Of a DNA stretch of 64,000 nt, positions 33,790 through 45,663 are shown piece by piece. The notes below the pieces were generated by a model. The model ran no database searches. It was not told the DNA's origin and saw only the letters and a program-made list of their open reading frames with translations. Position 1 is the first letter of the stretch. Each line of letters begins with the position of its first letter. Source of the DNA: Zingiber officinale (taxonomy: Eukaryota > Streptophyta > Magnoliopsida > Zingiberales > Zingiberaceae); contig NC_055990.1 of assembly GCF_018446385.1 (NCBI RefSeq), positions 23,689,058 to 23,753,057 of the forward strand, read 5' to 3'. The position numbers and the translations under genes were made by a program.

Positions 33790-35085
33790 TCATCCGACTC
33801 GATAGGGCTGGAGGTGGTTTGCGCTCCATGGTCTCTCTAGTCGCCGTCCATCCTCATCCTCCAAGTAGTAGGCTCCCGATCGGAGCTTCTCAACGACTTT
33901 GAAGGGTCCTGCCCAGGGAGCCTCCAGCTTGCCTACGTCCCCAACCGGCTTCACTTTCTTCCAAACCAAGTCACCCACCTGGAATGCTCGGGGAATCATG
34001 CGGCGGTTGTAGTTCTGCTTCATTCTTTGCCTGTAGGCCATCAGCCGGACGAACGCTTTGGCTCGCTCCTCATCGATCAAGTCCAATTCTGGCTGCCTCC
34101 GCTCGGAATTATCCACGTCGTAGTTCTGGATCCGGACGGACTCTACTCTGACTTCGACTGGGATGACCGCCTCGCCTCCATACACCAGGTGGAATGGTGT
34201 TACTCCCGTTCCCTCCTTAGGGGTCGTGCGGATGGCCCATAGGACTCCCGGTAGCTCGTCCACCCAGCTTCCTCCCATGTGGTCGAGTTGAGCCCGAAGA
34301 ATTTGGAGGACCTCCCGGTTGGCTACTTCGGCTTGTCCATTACTTTGGGGATACACCATAGACGTGAAGTGTTGCTCAATGTCATATCCCTTGCACTATT
34401 TCTCGAGCTGCTTTTCGACGAACTGTCGCCCGTTGTCCGACACGAGCAGACGCGGAATGCCGAACCGACAGATGATGTGTTGCCAGATGAATTTCTTGAC
34501 CATCTGCTCGGTTATCTTGACCAATGGCTCAACCTCCACTCACTTGGAGAAGTAATCGACTGCCACCAATAGGAACCTCCGTTGTCCGGTCGCCATAGGG
34601 AAAGGTCTTACGATGTCCATGCCCCACTGGTCGAACGGACAGGACACTGTAGACGCTTTCATTTCCTCCGTCACCTTATGAGAGAAACTGTGGTACTTCT
34701 GACAAGAAAGACATGTTGCGACGGTTTGAGTGCCGTCATCGTGTAGAGTTGGCCAGAAGTATCCGGCCAGCATGATCTTCCTAGCCAAAGACCGGCCGCC
34801 CGGATGACCTCCGCAAGATCCTTGGTGTACCTTTTGGAGAATGTACTCGGCGTCTTCTGAACTGACACACTTCAGCAGAGGTCGGGAGAACGCCTTTTTG
34901 TAAAGCTGATCTCCGATGAGCGTGAACCGGGCGGCTCTCCTCCTCAATAGTTGGGCTTCCTCCCGATCTGACGGCATGGCTCCTGAGCGCAGAAACTCTA
35001 TGATGGTTGTTCTCCAATCGCTCGGGAATGTGAGGCCTTCCATTCGGTCCACGTGCGCTACCAAGGATACTTGCTCGATTGGTTG
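33790..35085 (-). pseudogene. Tat integrase, broken
   Basis: The minus-strand frame contains the zinc-binding H2C2 domain (HQGSCGGHPGG, then CLSCQKYH), the start of the catalytic core (FDQWGMDIVRPFP, LLVAVDYFSK), and the C-terminal part (YPQSNGQAEVANREV, TPFHLVYGGEAVIPVEV, FQVGDLVWKKV). Integrase inserts the cDNA into chromosomes. In-frame stops at 34540-34542 (TGA where Trp is usual) and 34396-34398 interrupt the core, and a TAG at about 35083 separates it from the upstream RNase H. No activity is possible without read-through. Confidence 0.88.
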
Positions 35086-35472
35086 CTAGATGACGACCAG
35101 CGATATCAAGCTTGCGAGCTTGGCTAATTCGTCTGCCGCTTGGTTTTCCGTTCGGGGTATCTTCTGGACCACCACCTCAGTGAAGCTGGTCTTGAGTTTT
35201 TCAAAGGCCTCCACGTACAGTCTGAGTCTTGCATTGTTTATCTCAAAGGCGCCCATGAGTTGTTGAGCGGCTAGCTGGGAATCCGAGTGGATCACCACCC
35301 GGCTGGATCCAACATGTCGTGCGGCCTGCAGTCCGGCTATGAGGGCTTCGTACTCTGCCTTATTATTTGTTGCCCGATAGTCCAGCCGGACGGACAAATG
35401 CATCCACTCTCCCTGAGGCGAAAGTAGCAGGATCTCAATTCCGCTTCTGAGCCGAGTGGACGATCCGTCCAC
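35086..35472 (-). pseudogene. Second (archaeal-type) RNase H domain of Tat element
   Basis: This frame reads VDGSSTRLRSGIEILLLSP in context, then YRATNNKAEYEALIAGL, VIHSDSQLAAQQL and TENQAADELAKLAS. These give the four-acid pattern of a type I RNase H (Asp, Glu, Asp, Asp). An additional RNase H between the retroviral-type one and integrase is a Tat-lineage hallmark. It lies in the same frame as integrase, separated by a TAG, and follows two more stops near 35500 and 35536. Confidence 0.85.
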
Positions 35473-35535
35473 ATATACTTTCCATGTAGCTTCGGGCTCA
35501 GGCTTTTATACCTCAGTCACGAAATCTGCCAAGGA

Positions 35536-37058
35536 CTATGCCTTGATCGCCGAGCGGGGTTGGTATTGGATGTCGAATTCGCTTAGCTCCGTCGTCCACT
35601 TGATGAGTCGTCCGGATGCTTCAAGGTTCAGGAGTACCCTTCCCAACGGGCTGTTCGTCATCACAATAATGGTGTGCGCCAAAAAGTAAGGGCGCAACCT
35701 CCGGGCGGCAAGGACCAAGCGATGTCCAACTTTTCGAGACCGGTGTAGCGAGACTCAGCATCCTTTAATATATGTCATAAAAAATACATCGGTTGTTCTT
35801 CGCGCGCTCGGCCTTACTAATGCTGAGCCACAGCATGCTCAGTTAAAGTTAAATAAATGCGGAGTGGCTCACCTACGGTCGGTTTTGCCAGCACGGGTAA
35901 GGAATTTAGGTAAGTCTTCAGTTCCTCGAATGCCCGATCGCACTCCTCGTCCCATTGAAACTTGGTAGCTTTACGCAGAATCTTGAAGAACGGCAGACTC
36001 CGGTCGGCGGTCTTAGAGATAAACCTTGACAGCGCCGTTATCCGACCGGTGAGACGTTGTACCTCTTGAAGATTTCTGGGAGGCGGCATATCTTGCAATG
36101 CCTTTATCTTGCTGGGGTTCGCCTCTATGCCCCGCTCGGTCACAATATAACCCAGGAAGCGTCCACCTTTTGCTCCGAATAGGCACTTCTGAGGGTTAAG
36201 CTTGACTTCATATCTTCTTAATGTTTGGAAAGTCTCCTCCATATCCACATAGAGATCTGTCGCCCGGAAGGACTTGATAAGTATGTCATCTACGTACACT
36301 TCCAAGTTGCGTCCGATCTGCTCCTTGAATACCTTGTTCATCAGACGCTGGTAGGTAGCTCCTGCATTCTTCAGTCCGAACGACATTACATTATAGTAGT
36401 AGGTGTCGTCCGCCATGACGAAGCTAAGCTTTTCCTGGTCTTCTCGGGCGAGCGGCACTTGATGGTAGTATTGGTATGCATCCAGCATGCATATCAGCTC
36501 GCACCCCGCCGTGGAGTCTACCAGTTGATCGATCCGGGGCAGAGGGTAGAAGTCCTTCGGGCATGCCTTGTTCAAATCCCGGAAATCAATGCAGACTCTC
36601 CACTTGTTGCCCGGTATGGAGACCAGAACCACATTTGCGAGCCAACTCGGGAATTGCACTTCTCTTATGTGGTCGGCCTCCAGAAGCTTCTCTACCTCCG
36701 CCCGAATAATTACATTCTGCTCAACGCTAAAGTCCCTCTTCCTTTGCTTCACCGGCCGAGCGTCCGGCCGGACATGCAGCTTGTGCTGCGCTACGCTTGG
36801 CGAGACCCCTGGCTGCTCATGGGTCGACCAAACGAAGACGTCGCGATTTCGCTGGAGGCATTTGATCAGCTTTTCCTTTTGGTTCTCCTCCAGGTCGGAT
36901 GCTATGAAGGTGGTGGCCTCCGGTCGGGAAGAGTTAATCTGCACCTCCTCCTTTTCTTCATAAACCAAAGAAGATGGTTTTCGGTTATAGTATTTACCTC
37001 GACTCGCGGCACTTTCCAAGCGGACTTGGCTTCGGCTCGGACCATCTCCACATAGCAT
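35536..37058 (-). pseudogene. Tat reverse transcriptase and native RNase H
   Basis: The 413-codon frame 37058-35817 carries the reverse transcriptase: KWRVCIDFRDLNKACPKDFY, CMLDAYQYYHQ, SFGLKNAGATYQRLMNKVF, YVDDILIKS (YVDD at plus-strand 36285-36296) and FLGYIVTERGIEANP. It ends with TLTEHAVAQH at a stop, and a frame change near 35.8 kb links to 35718-35536 (VLAARRLRPYF to EFDIQYQPRS), the connection and native RNase H. It copies the element RNA into DNA. The catalytic core is intact but separated from protease by a frame change near 36.98 kb. Confidence 0.92.
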
Positions 37059-37903
37059 CTTCGAGCTGCCAGCTGGTCTCCCTGCACCTCCCCTACTTGA
37101 TCTTCCACCGGGAACTTGATCTTCTGGCAGAAGGTAGAGACGACTGCCCAGAACTCGTTAAGAGCTGGTCGCCCCAAGATAACGTTGTACGCAGAAGGAG
37201 CATCAACCACGATGAAGCTGGTGGTCCTTGTCCTTCTGAGCGGTTCCTCTCCCAACGAGATAGCTAGCCGGATTTGGCCGACCGGCAAGACTTCGTTCCC
37301 AGTGAACCCGTAGAGGGGGGTCGCCATTGGCAGTAGTTCAACTCGGTCGATTTGTAGTTGGTCGAAGGCCTTCTTGAATATTATGTTGACCAAGCTGCCT
37401 GTGTCAATGAAAATGCGGTGAATAGTATAGTTAGCTATTACCGCTCGAATGATCAGGGCGTCATCGTGTGGGACTTCGACCCCCTCGAGGTCCCTAGGCC
37501 CGAAGCTGATCTCGGGTCCGCTCGCCCTCTCCTGGCTGCAGCCGACCGCATGTATCCTCAGCTGCCTTGGGTGTGCTTTCCTAGCTCTATTAGAGTCTCC
37601 TCCGGTCGGGCCTCCGACGATGATGTTGATCTCGCCTTGAGATGCGTTGCCCCTATTCTCCTCCTCCCGAGCGGATGGTCGAGGTCGTTCATGCGACGCC
37701 CGATGGTGGGCTCCGGGCTGCTGACGGTGCTGCCGCTCGGGGGATCTCCTCTCTATTCTTTGAACGGGGCTCCGTTGTCGATGTCGCCGGTCTGGTGAAG
37801 GTGATCGGCGGCGGTAACTCCTTGGCGCAGGATGAGTGATGGGGGGGAGGCTCCGACAGTCGCGGGTGTTGTGAGTAGCTGACTGATAGAGTGAACAAAA
37901 CAT
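36902..37903 (-). pseudogene. Tat gag end and aspartic protease
   Basis: The 333-codon frame begins in the gag tail (a partial zinc-knuckle, THNTRDC, then an Arg/Pro-rich linker). It contains the retropepsin region: IRAVIANYTIHRIFIDTGSL with the catalytic DTG, and SAYNVILGRPALNEFWAVVS with the conserved ILGRP. It overlaps the reverse transcriptase frame by 157 bases in a different frame; the shared sequence shows where a small indel near 36.98 kb shifted a formerly continuous polyprotein. Confidence 0.88.
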
Positions 37904-39011
37904 CGGGGGTCCATACCTTCCCCTTGGGCTTGGGCCGATCAGCTGCGACTTGCTGGACAGCGTGTGGTCGAGTGTGCTGGTGACGACGGGCGGCTTCGGC
38001 TCGTGGTCCTCTGGGGGGCTGGTGCTTGACGGGCTGCTTTCGCTCGGCGGAGGCTGGTTGGTCCGTCAGGGCTTCCTTTCTTTTCGCCGCCTGGGCTTCT
38101 TCCACATTGATGTACTCGTTGGCCTTATGCAACATGTGGTCGTAGTTCCGAGGCGGCTTCCGGATGAGCGAGCGGAAGAAATCACCGTCCAAGAGCCCTT
38201 GCATGAACGCCTTCATCATTGTTTCCGAGGTGACCGTTGGAATGTCTATGGCCACCTGGTTGAAGCGCTAGATGTACGATCGAAGCGACTCCCTCGTGCC
38301 TTGCTTGAGGGCGAACAGATTGACGCTGGTCTTCTGGTGGCTCATGCTGCTCGCAAAATGATGGAGGAACACCGTTCAGAATTCTTTGAAACTTGTGATA
38401 GATCCGTCCGGCAGCCTCCGGAACCACCGATGCGTCGATCCCGAGAGGGCGGTGAGGAACACTCGGCATTTCACACCATCTGTGTATTGATGCAGAGTGG
38501 CAGTGCTGTCGAACTTACCCAGATGGTCGTCTGGGTCGGTTGTTCCGTTGTATTCCCCGATCGCAGGGGGCACATAATGCTTCGGCAGTGGATCACGCAG
38601 GATGGCATCTAAAAACTGTCGGTTGATCTACTCGGGTGACGCGTCCGTTCGGGGCACTTTTCCTTTTCTGACGTCCCAGACGGGTGCTTCGTCGGATGAA
38701 GATCCCTTGTCCTGATTAGCTTGCGCTACCTCCGAGGGCGTCTGGAACAGAGCCTGATGAAAATGTATCGGGGCGGGAGGCGCCCCCATCTGGGTGCCGA
38801 TCGGTCCTTTATTTTGCCCCCATATGGAGAGCTGCTCCGGCCACTCTTCGGGTGGCGCTCGGCCCCCCGATGCTGATGTCGCCTACTGCGCTGCCCGCTC
38901 GGCCTGAGCTTTCTGCTGCTGCTCCACGATTTTTGCTGCTCGCGCTTGGATGAGTGCTTCGAGCTCCTCAGGAGAGAGCGTTACCAGAAGTTGACGTCCA
39001 ACTTCTTCCAT
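37690..39011 (-). pseudogene. Tat gag, one frame with several stops
   Basis: The start codon (plus-strand cat at 39009-39011) opens MEEVGRQLLVTLSPEELEAL, close behind the primer site. Still in one frame follow IGEYNGTTDPDDHLGKFDS, CRVFLTALSGSTHRWFRRLP, then FMQGLLDGDFFRSL and a Lys/Arg/Pro-rich nucleocapsid-like part. This is the Retrotrans_gag (PF03732) pattern. Stops occur at 38883-38885, 38628-38630, 38376-38378 and 38268-38270. A frame change near 37.85 kb leads into the protease frame. Confidence 0.88.
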
Positions 39012-39033
39012 CTTCTAGGCTCGGATTCAGGTA

Positions 39034-39053
39034 CGTTCCCACAGACGGCGCCA
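39034..39053 (-). other. Primer-binding site of Tat element
   Basis: The minus strand reads TGGCGCCGTCTGTGGGAACG three bases inside the 5' LTR. This TGGCGCCG-type site is usual in Tat/Athila Gypsy elements; the exact tRNA is not assigned here. Confidence 0.8.
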
Positions 39054-39056
39054 ATT

Positions 39057-39905
39057 TGATCCTGTCCGAGCGCTGAGTCGACGGACGCTGGGGACGTGGC
39101 ACGCTCCGCTGTCTCCGACTGTTGGTGTAGATCTCCGGCGAACCTGTAAAGAAGCCGAGCCGGGAGGGGTTTTCCGGTGACGGCCCTCCGACGCTCAAGT
39201 CAGACAACGAGAAATGAGAGAGGCAGCGTAACTGTGGCTACAAGGAGGATTCGTGCATCCCTTCGTCGACGTCTGGGGGCCCTTATATAGGACTCCGGGG
39301 AGGCGCGGGTACGCTTCTTGATGCGTGCACGCTTCCCCAAATATATCTTAACGAGCTCATGTCAGAAAAGCATCTCTGACGTCATTCCGTAATCGTCCGA
39401 ACATATCCCGGATGTGACGATGGAAGCTTCCACCGTACGATCCTGCGTACGACTTGGCCGCCAACCCTGCTCCTTGTCGGCGGCAGATGTCTCGAGAATG
39501 ATGTTATCCCCTGTCTCCTTTGTCCTCTTTGCGTTCCCTGTCTGTTCCAGGGCCGAACGGTTCGGTCGCTCGACAGGCGTATCACTTCTGCCGCCGGTTG
39601 TAGGTATCGGTCCGACCGGGAGGACTCCCAGTCGTATACTCGGATGAGATTGCTCCTGCCTATCTTTGTTGCCTTGTGCCCCGGCCGAACGGACATCCCC
39701 GCTCGACCCTGAAACCTTTTTACCTTGAACATCGGAAACTCGACCCCTAGTCGGGTTGTCTTTCATTCGGCTCGGGGGATTCACGACCGGTCGACCCTCT
39801 GGGTCCGGTCGGTCGGGTCTCAGGATTGAATCTCTTGACCTTTGACCTCCACGTGTCATTGACCTTCCGCCAACGAGCATCCCCCGTCCTTACCACCGGA
39901 TCACA
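39057..39905 (-). repeat. 5' LTR of Tat element
   Basis: This LTR is 849 bp and starts TGATCCTGTCC and ends CCGGATCACA on the plus strand. It carries the element's own promoter; a TATA-like CTTATATAGGACT lies near 39285. It differs from 28616-29463 by scattered substitutions and one or two single-base indels. Confidence 0.9.
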
Positions 39906-41276
39906 AAGGATATAAGAGTCAAAATAAGATGTCAAATTATCAATTCACTCAAACTTATTTTTACATATCTCAAACAAGTAAAAGAAAAATTAAAACATAA
40001 CTCATCTCCGGTTAGTAGTTCAAGATAGTAAAAGCAAATTACTTATCACTATCAAATTTTATCAGAATCTTAACATTTATTAGTCTAATTCCTACCTAAG
40101 TCAACAAATTCAATCAATTTAAAAAAATTAATAATAATAGAATCTCACAAGGTGAGTAGCGATGTTATATATGAAAATGGAGTTCAGACTCAAAGTTACT
40201 TTTGATATTATAATATCGTATGATTGTTTATTTTCTAGTTCACCATTACCGAAAACATACACATGCGTAAGCCAAAATGACTTATTCAGAATTGTGATGG
40301 AGGCAAGAAGGAACCAAAAGAGACAAACAGGAAAAGAGAAACCAAAGGGAATATGAGAGCATTGAATGATCAACGTGATAAAAACAATCAAATAATATGC
40401 ACAAAAGCTCATCTAAAATTCCAACACTCACTTCTACCATGCCAAATGAAATATTTCATCTTGTTCATCAACCATATTGGTAAAAGGTGACTGACTTACT
40501 CCTAGTATTCCCGTTAACTCATTTTAAAATCAACACGGAGAAAATAAATTATGAATAATTACTAACATTTAAAATAATGATTAACACATAAAGAAGATAT
40601 TTTCTTAAACTATGTCGAAATTTAAATCTCAAACCTAAAGTTAACAGCATCTCATCTCATGTGTTAAATCACTAGATCCTACATAATATCATAAAAGGTC
40701 AAAAAAAATTAAAATCTCTGCTTTTTGTCTTTTTATTTTTTAGTTTTTTTTCCTCACTTCCTTCCACGCACATCTCTCAAAATAACATTCGTCCCCACAT
40801 ATCCATCCCCTCCCACTTAAAACTTAGCTGCCTCGGACAATAAAATTCATCGTGAAATCAACCAATACTCTCATCATACGATAGAGAAAGGAATCAACCA
40901 ATAAAAGAATGACAATGGAAATATAATGGACTACATGGCTAAGCAAGAAGGAAAATCACAAAGTGAACAAAAAAATATAGTCTTTATCATATTCATACAT
41001 GCATATGACACTGTAATAAAAAAAAAATCAAATCAAGTTATATAATATATTAATATCAACTATCGCTCGCAATAAGAGGATAGAGGATATGCATGATAGT
41101 AAACCTCACTAGGAAAATATGACTATCAAACTTAATTAAATAAGACAGAGTTCATCATCATATTATTGGCTATATGCAATCACTCTATTCAGTCATGCCA
41201 ACACTTCAAAACTCAATAGTCAAATTTAATAAGCTTTTATGATTCTCAAAGTTCTATACGAGAGAATATACAGGGA
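39906..41276. other. AT-rich noncoding stretch
   Basis: I see no gene; short frames here are chance openings in AT-rich DNA. Confidence 0.4.
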
Positions 41277-41284
41277 GATGTAAC

Positions 41285-42126
41285 CAGAGCCGTACCTGTG
41301 TACAACGGGACCTGAAACGCATACTAAAAAAGTGACTCTTCTGCTACGATAAATAATAATAAAGTTCAATTTACAAATAACATATATATTAAATATATAA
41401 ATAAATTAAAAATAAATATATTACATCAACAAAAAATAATAATAAATATTTAAAATAATTATATAAACACTACTCGTATAGCTGTTTTAGAGATAAAAAC
41501 AATTATCAAATTTGCATAATTCAATTGTCGAACTATTTCTTTCTCAATAGATAACATTGGTAGCTCATTTAGTGTATCCTATAATACTGATACCAATGCG
41601 GTAGCCACAGGCAGTAGCAAGACGACAAGTAGTAACCACCATGCAATTAGGTCGCAGTTCGCACAAGCGACTGAGGTAACGTGTGGCAGCCCCGTGCTAT
41701 GCAATTAAGTCACGCGAACAAAGGCCAACTGCCAACCTGCATCGAGTGAGATAGTCACTGTGAGAATCGACGCGATTAGATCGCACAAACGATCCTTGTT
41801 GCATGATTAGGTTACAATTAGTGTCACGTGTTGTAAGACGAAGAAGATGGTCAAAGAAGAAGATTATGATTACCTCTTGTTCCGTGAATCCGTGTTTTAG
41901 TAGAAAGAACGCCGAAGAAGAAATCACGTGCAAAGAAGAGCAACACCGAAGAATAAATTATGTACAAATAAGAGTCATGCGTCGGTGTGTGCCTCGGAAC
42001 CGTGAGAATAGGTTTAACAGCCATTTAGGGTCCATATCTCTCATTTTTTTAATAAAAAAATGGGCCCTTCATTGGGCTGGGCCCTGAGGCGATCGCCTCT
42101 CTGGCCTCATGGAAGTTACGGCCCTG
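41285..42126. mobile_element. Non-autonomous hAT element with 8-bp TSD
   Basis: The element begins CAGAGCCGTAC and ends, on the other strand, CAGGGCCGTAA, giving a short hAT-type inverted repeat. A perfect 8-bp duplication GATGTAAC flanks it (41277-41284 and 42127-42134), the size made by hAT transposases. At 842 bp with no transposase domain, it depends on a relative. The short frames inside have no recognisable similarity. Confidence 0.88.
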
Positions 42127-42134
42127 GATGTAAC

Positions 42135-42860
42135 CCAAATTAAACCAACAGATAGATAAGACCAAATAAGTGCAAAGTAAAAATTTAAGTATGAAAGCAA
42201 ACAAACTTAATAGAGAGATGAAAGGAATGAACTCCCTTGAATTTCTAACGGTCGAAATTGATTCAGTAGTACTAGCTAGGCTAGAATTGGGATGATCCGA
42301 GTGAAGGCCCTTCTTGGCGGTTGAAGACAGTTGAGGCTTTAATAACCAAGGCGAAGATGGAATGATCTGATTGGAGGTGACCCCCCTCTTCATATGATCA
42401 ATGTCGTCAAGGTCAGCTCCCTTCATCTTCATCTCCTTGAAGATCTCTCTAAATGGTTGGAGATGGTTCAACTATAGAATCCACTCTATAGGTAGAATAG
42501 ATGCAGTAAAAGACAAGACTGCTCATTTTACCATATACCTTTTGAAGTTTCTTCTTAGAGGTCGGAGACGGTTCAGTAGTAACATCTAAGCCACGGATGG
42601 AATAATCTAATATGAGATGAGCATCGCTCCGTTATCATCATCTCCTTAAAAGCTATCTTTGGAGGTTGGATGCGATTTATTCGTAATATCTAATCTGGAA
42701 GACTGGATTATTGCAAGGGAAATCATGATTTTCTTCAGCACAAATTTTAGAGATGTCAACATAAATGAGAGTGTCCAATCTATGGGCTTCCAACTATCCA
42801 TCACTCGGTGGGGCTCAAGCCATTATATTTGCTTGCTACCATTGTCTCATTGATATCTGG
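42135..42860 (-). other. Coding-like diverged repeat, unidentified
   Basis: The block contains imperfectly repeated phrases (GGTTGGAGATGGTTCA, GGTCGGAGACGGTTCAGTAG, CATCTCCTTGAAGATCTCT and CATCTCCTTAAAAGCTATCT) spaced about 120-130 bp apart. The minus strand has a 140-codon frame (42471-42049) with IFKEMKMKGADLDD that runs across the hAT boundary and therefore is not an intact gene. It may be a decayed repetitive gene. Confidence 0.25.
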
Positions 42861-45440
42861 TAGCGGCTCATCCTTCTTTAAAAAAATGCACGCGTCAAAT
42901 GATCAGGAGCGAGTATATATGAATTCCAGCTCAGAGGATTAGACAACTGAATAATTAAAACAAGGTAATTTATGCAAATAAATTATTTTACACAAACAAA
43001 GACACCCTTATAGATGTGTTCATTACTACCTTAGACGGACAATTACATTAAAACCTCTCCCAGTGCTGAATAAGCAAAGCAAGATCCTTCTGTAGTTGGT
43101 GAGGTTGGTGAAGGGGAAAAATGAAAAGGCAATAGAAATTAATTAATGTATTCAGTACTAAAATGTATCTTGAGGCTGGTAATCAATTAAAAATAGAAGT
43201 TGGTGTCGACGTTAACATTAACCTACTCCTCTGCCTACCCCTCTTCTCCTCTGTTTTATATCTTTAATTAGATCCAAACATCCCAATCATGTTTTTTTTT
43301 TCTCCCAACAACCCATTGTCTAATAATATTATTTTTAATTGGCACCGATATTCAATCAATGTCCACGATTTTTCATCGGCTATTAAAATAAATCAGACAG
43401 CAGGATAGTTTATTAATCTAACATTATTAAATTAATCATCTATTAAAAAATTTATTTATTAATTCTCCAAAATTAACTCTCGATCGTTAAATATTTGACC
43501 ATTATCAAACCATTCGAACTATTTGAACAGGATGACTTTTTTGTCCTAAAAAAAACACATTGGCTTTTTCGTCTACGTGTTGGTTGCTATGGTTACACTC
43601 GCACTACCTAATACTTGAACGAATTACATTATCAATGTGGGGACAAAATTGACCTTCCCTCACCACCCTCAAGTAATGTCAAATCAATCCATAGATTAAA
43701 GTGCAAATCTTTATACCTAATTAACCTTTAATCTTTCACATTCACTTCAAGTGCCATGAGGATTAGCTTCTGCATTCCACCGTAAAAATCAACAGCTTAT
43801 TGTATTTTTTTTTCCCTTCGGAGGAGTGATGTAGCAATGATAAAATATCTTCTCAAATTTTTAGACATATGTTAGATCAATGATAAATTTTTCTTAATAA
43901 ATGATTATACTAAAAATACTGGACTGATAGATTATTCATTGTAAATAATTTTTAATTTACTTTAATGATCAATAAAAAATTTTCATGAAATCATATCAAT
44001 ATTTAAAATTAATCGACATAAATTAAATATATAATATTAATTAAAAAAATCACGTTCACTAAAAGGAACAACCTCCTAGAGTTGGGATTTAGAGAATGAC
44101 AAAATGTGCTATTTTTCTATACACGTACCTTAATTCTCTTCTTGTTCTTGTCAAGTAAGCGAAGAAAAGGTTGTGAATAACCATCCTCCATTCAGTAGTA
44201 ACCAAATTCGAAGAATTCACATTCCTCTAACTTTCCGAGATCCTTCCACTACTGAAGGTGCAGCAGTTCCCGCCTCCTAGTAAACAAGTCGCGAACTGTT
44301 GAGTTTGAATAGAGAAATGCTCGACCAACCAATGAGATTGTAATTTGTAAATGAACGAAATAAATTGAGTTCAACTTAATAAAAATTTATTTATATTCCT
44401 TTAATACATATAAAGTCAGTTAAATAAAATTAAATGATGAGTTAGCTAATATGCATAAATAAAAATTATAAATTATTCACCAATGACATTTATAAATAAT
44501 AATATTCATAAATAATATTCATAAATCATATTCATCAATAAAATTTTAATATGATAAATAATTAAATAAACTTTTAAAAATAAATAAATCTTAATAATAT
44601 CTAAATGAATTTAATTCAAACTCGTAAAAAAGAAATAAAATTAAGTTTGAACAATCATTTCAACAGTTTAATTTATTTTAGACTCAGATTTGACTTAGTT
44701 ACCTTAGCAAATATATTTAAATAGTGAATATCATAAAATTTAACTCATTTACTATCCTATCAGTCAACGTAAAAAAGTGGATTGAAGGTAGAGTTGTCAG
44801 ACAAGTCAATCCATCACAGGATGAGTCAACCCATGCCGAGCCAGTCATTTGATGGGATGGAGTGGATCTACCCATCATCTTGGCTGATTCAGAAATTCCC
44901 AATCCAATCTAAGATGAATTACGGGCCAACCCACATGTCCATAAGAAAAAATAAATAAAAAAAAATCATAACTTTCACCTTCTACTTCTTAAAAACTTTC
45001 ATTAATTAAAAATATTTATAAATTGATATTTTAAAGGTAAATAAATTATAAGATAAGGCCTATGAAAAATATTAATTTTATTTTAAATTAATAATAAAGA
45101 AAGATAATAAATTGATATAAAATTTGACCACTTAAATCTACTATGAACCAACCCACAAGTATCGTAGGCTTAGACAGTCCATCTAAATTTATCCCATCTT
45201 AAAATGAATTAATAAAATTTTAATTTAATCCGTCTTAATTATTTGATATGATAAATTAATCTGATATATCCAACCTAAATTGATATATTCCACCTAAATT
45301 AACGGCTTTAGCCGAAGGGTAGCATTCCCCGGACCCATATTCAAATAAATTCGGACCCATTCACCAAACGGGCGATCAGGAAATCAAGGAGCGAAATTGT
45401 TTTATTTTATTTTATTTTTTTTGTTATCAAAATTAATAAA
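42861..45440. other. AT-rich intergenic region upstream of SHMT
   Basis: No gene or element is recognised. The SHMT promoter must lie at its right end; a T-rich tract at 45400-45422 precedes the leader. Confidence 0.4.
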
Positions 45441-45653
45441 ATGATCTATATCTTCACTCCTTCGACCATCACCGCCACCAACCACGATCATGTCATCGCA
45501 AACCCTCACTCCTTCCTCCTCTATAAATCTGAACCATCCTCCACGCTTGCCTCGCCGCCATCTCACCCTTCCTCCGATTCCCCTCCGGCTCCTTCTCCCT
45601 CCTTCTCCCCCTCTACTCCGCCACTACCGATCCCTTCTTTCCGTCGCCGCTAG
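45441..45653 (+). promoter_or_regulatory. Upstream open reading frame in SHMT leader
   Basis: A 70-codon frame starting ATG at 45441 runs out of frame with SHMT and stops 10 bases before the canonical SHMT start at 45664. If the transcript begins upstream of it, it could reduce or redirect initiation. It is low complexity (Ser/Pro-rich), so any effect would come from its translation rather than from a product. Confidence 0.35.
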
Positions 45654-45663
45654 CACCGGCGCC
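45490..45663 (+). other. In-frame 58-codon N-terminal extension of SHMT (transit-peptide-like)
   Basis: The SHMT frame is open upstream of the canonical start to an ATG at 45490. The added residues begin [20 protein letters not shown] and continue Leu/Pro/Arg-rich to SVAASTGA. There are six Arg, many Ser and no Asp or Glu, a composition like organellar targeting sequences. Transcript data would decide whether the upstream start is used. Confidence 0.45.

Larger units (their letters stand above)
28616..39905 (-). mobile_element. Gypsy LTR retrotransposon, Tat lineage, with antisense gene
   Basis: The 11.3-kb element has LTRs at 28616-29463 and 39057-39905. On the minus strand the order is 5' LTR, primer site TGGCGCCGTCTGTGGGA, gag, protease, reverse transcriptase with its RNase H, a second RNase H, integrase, two minisatellite arrays, an oppositely oriented spliced gene, a purine tract (plus-strand TGTCTCCCCTTC at 29464-29475) and the 3' LTR. 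The second RNase H between reverse transcriptase and integrase, together with the antisense frame near the 3' LTR, is diagnostic of the Tat lineage. At least eight stops and three frame changes break gag-pol. Flanks (CGAAG and AAGGA) do not form a target duplication. Confidence 0.9.

Noticed and set aside
36225-37055. A 276-codon plus-strand frame
   Set aside because: It is the exact antisense of the Tat reverse transcriptase, has no recognisable domain and lacks the splice-site context of the antisense gene; it is a shadow frame.
35536-37058. Endogenous pararetrovirus (a known class in plant genomes)
   Set aside because: The reverse transcriptase is followed by two RNase H domains and an integrase and is bounded by LTRs, which fits a Gypsy retrotransposon and not an integrase-less pararetrovirus.
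37358-38612. Plus-strand frames of 146 and 220 codons opposite gag
   Set aside because: They mirror the GC-rich gag/protease coding sequence and show no family motif.
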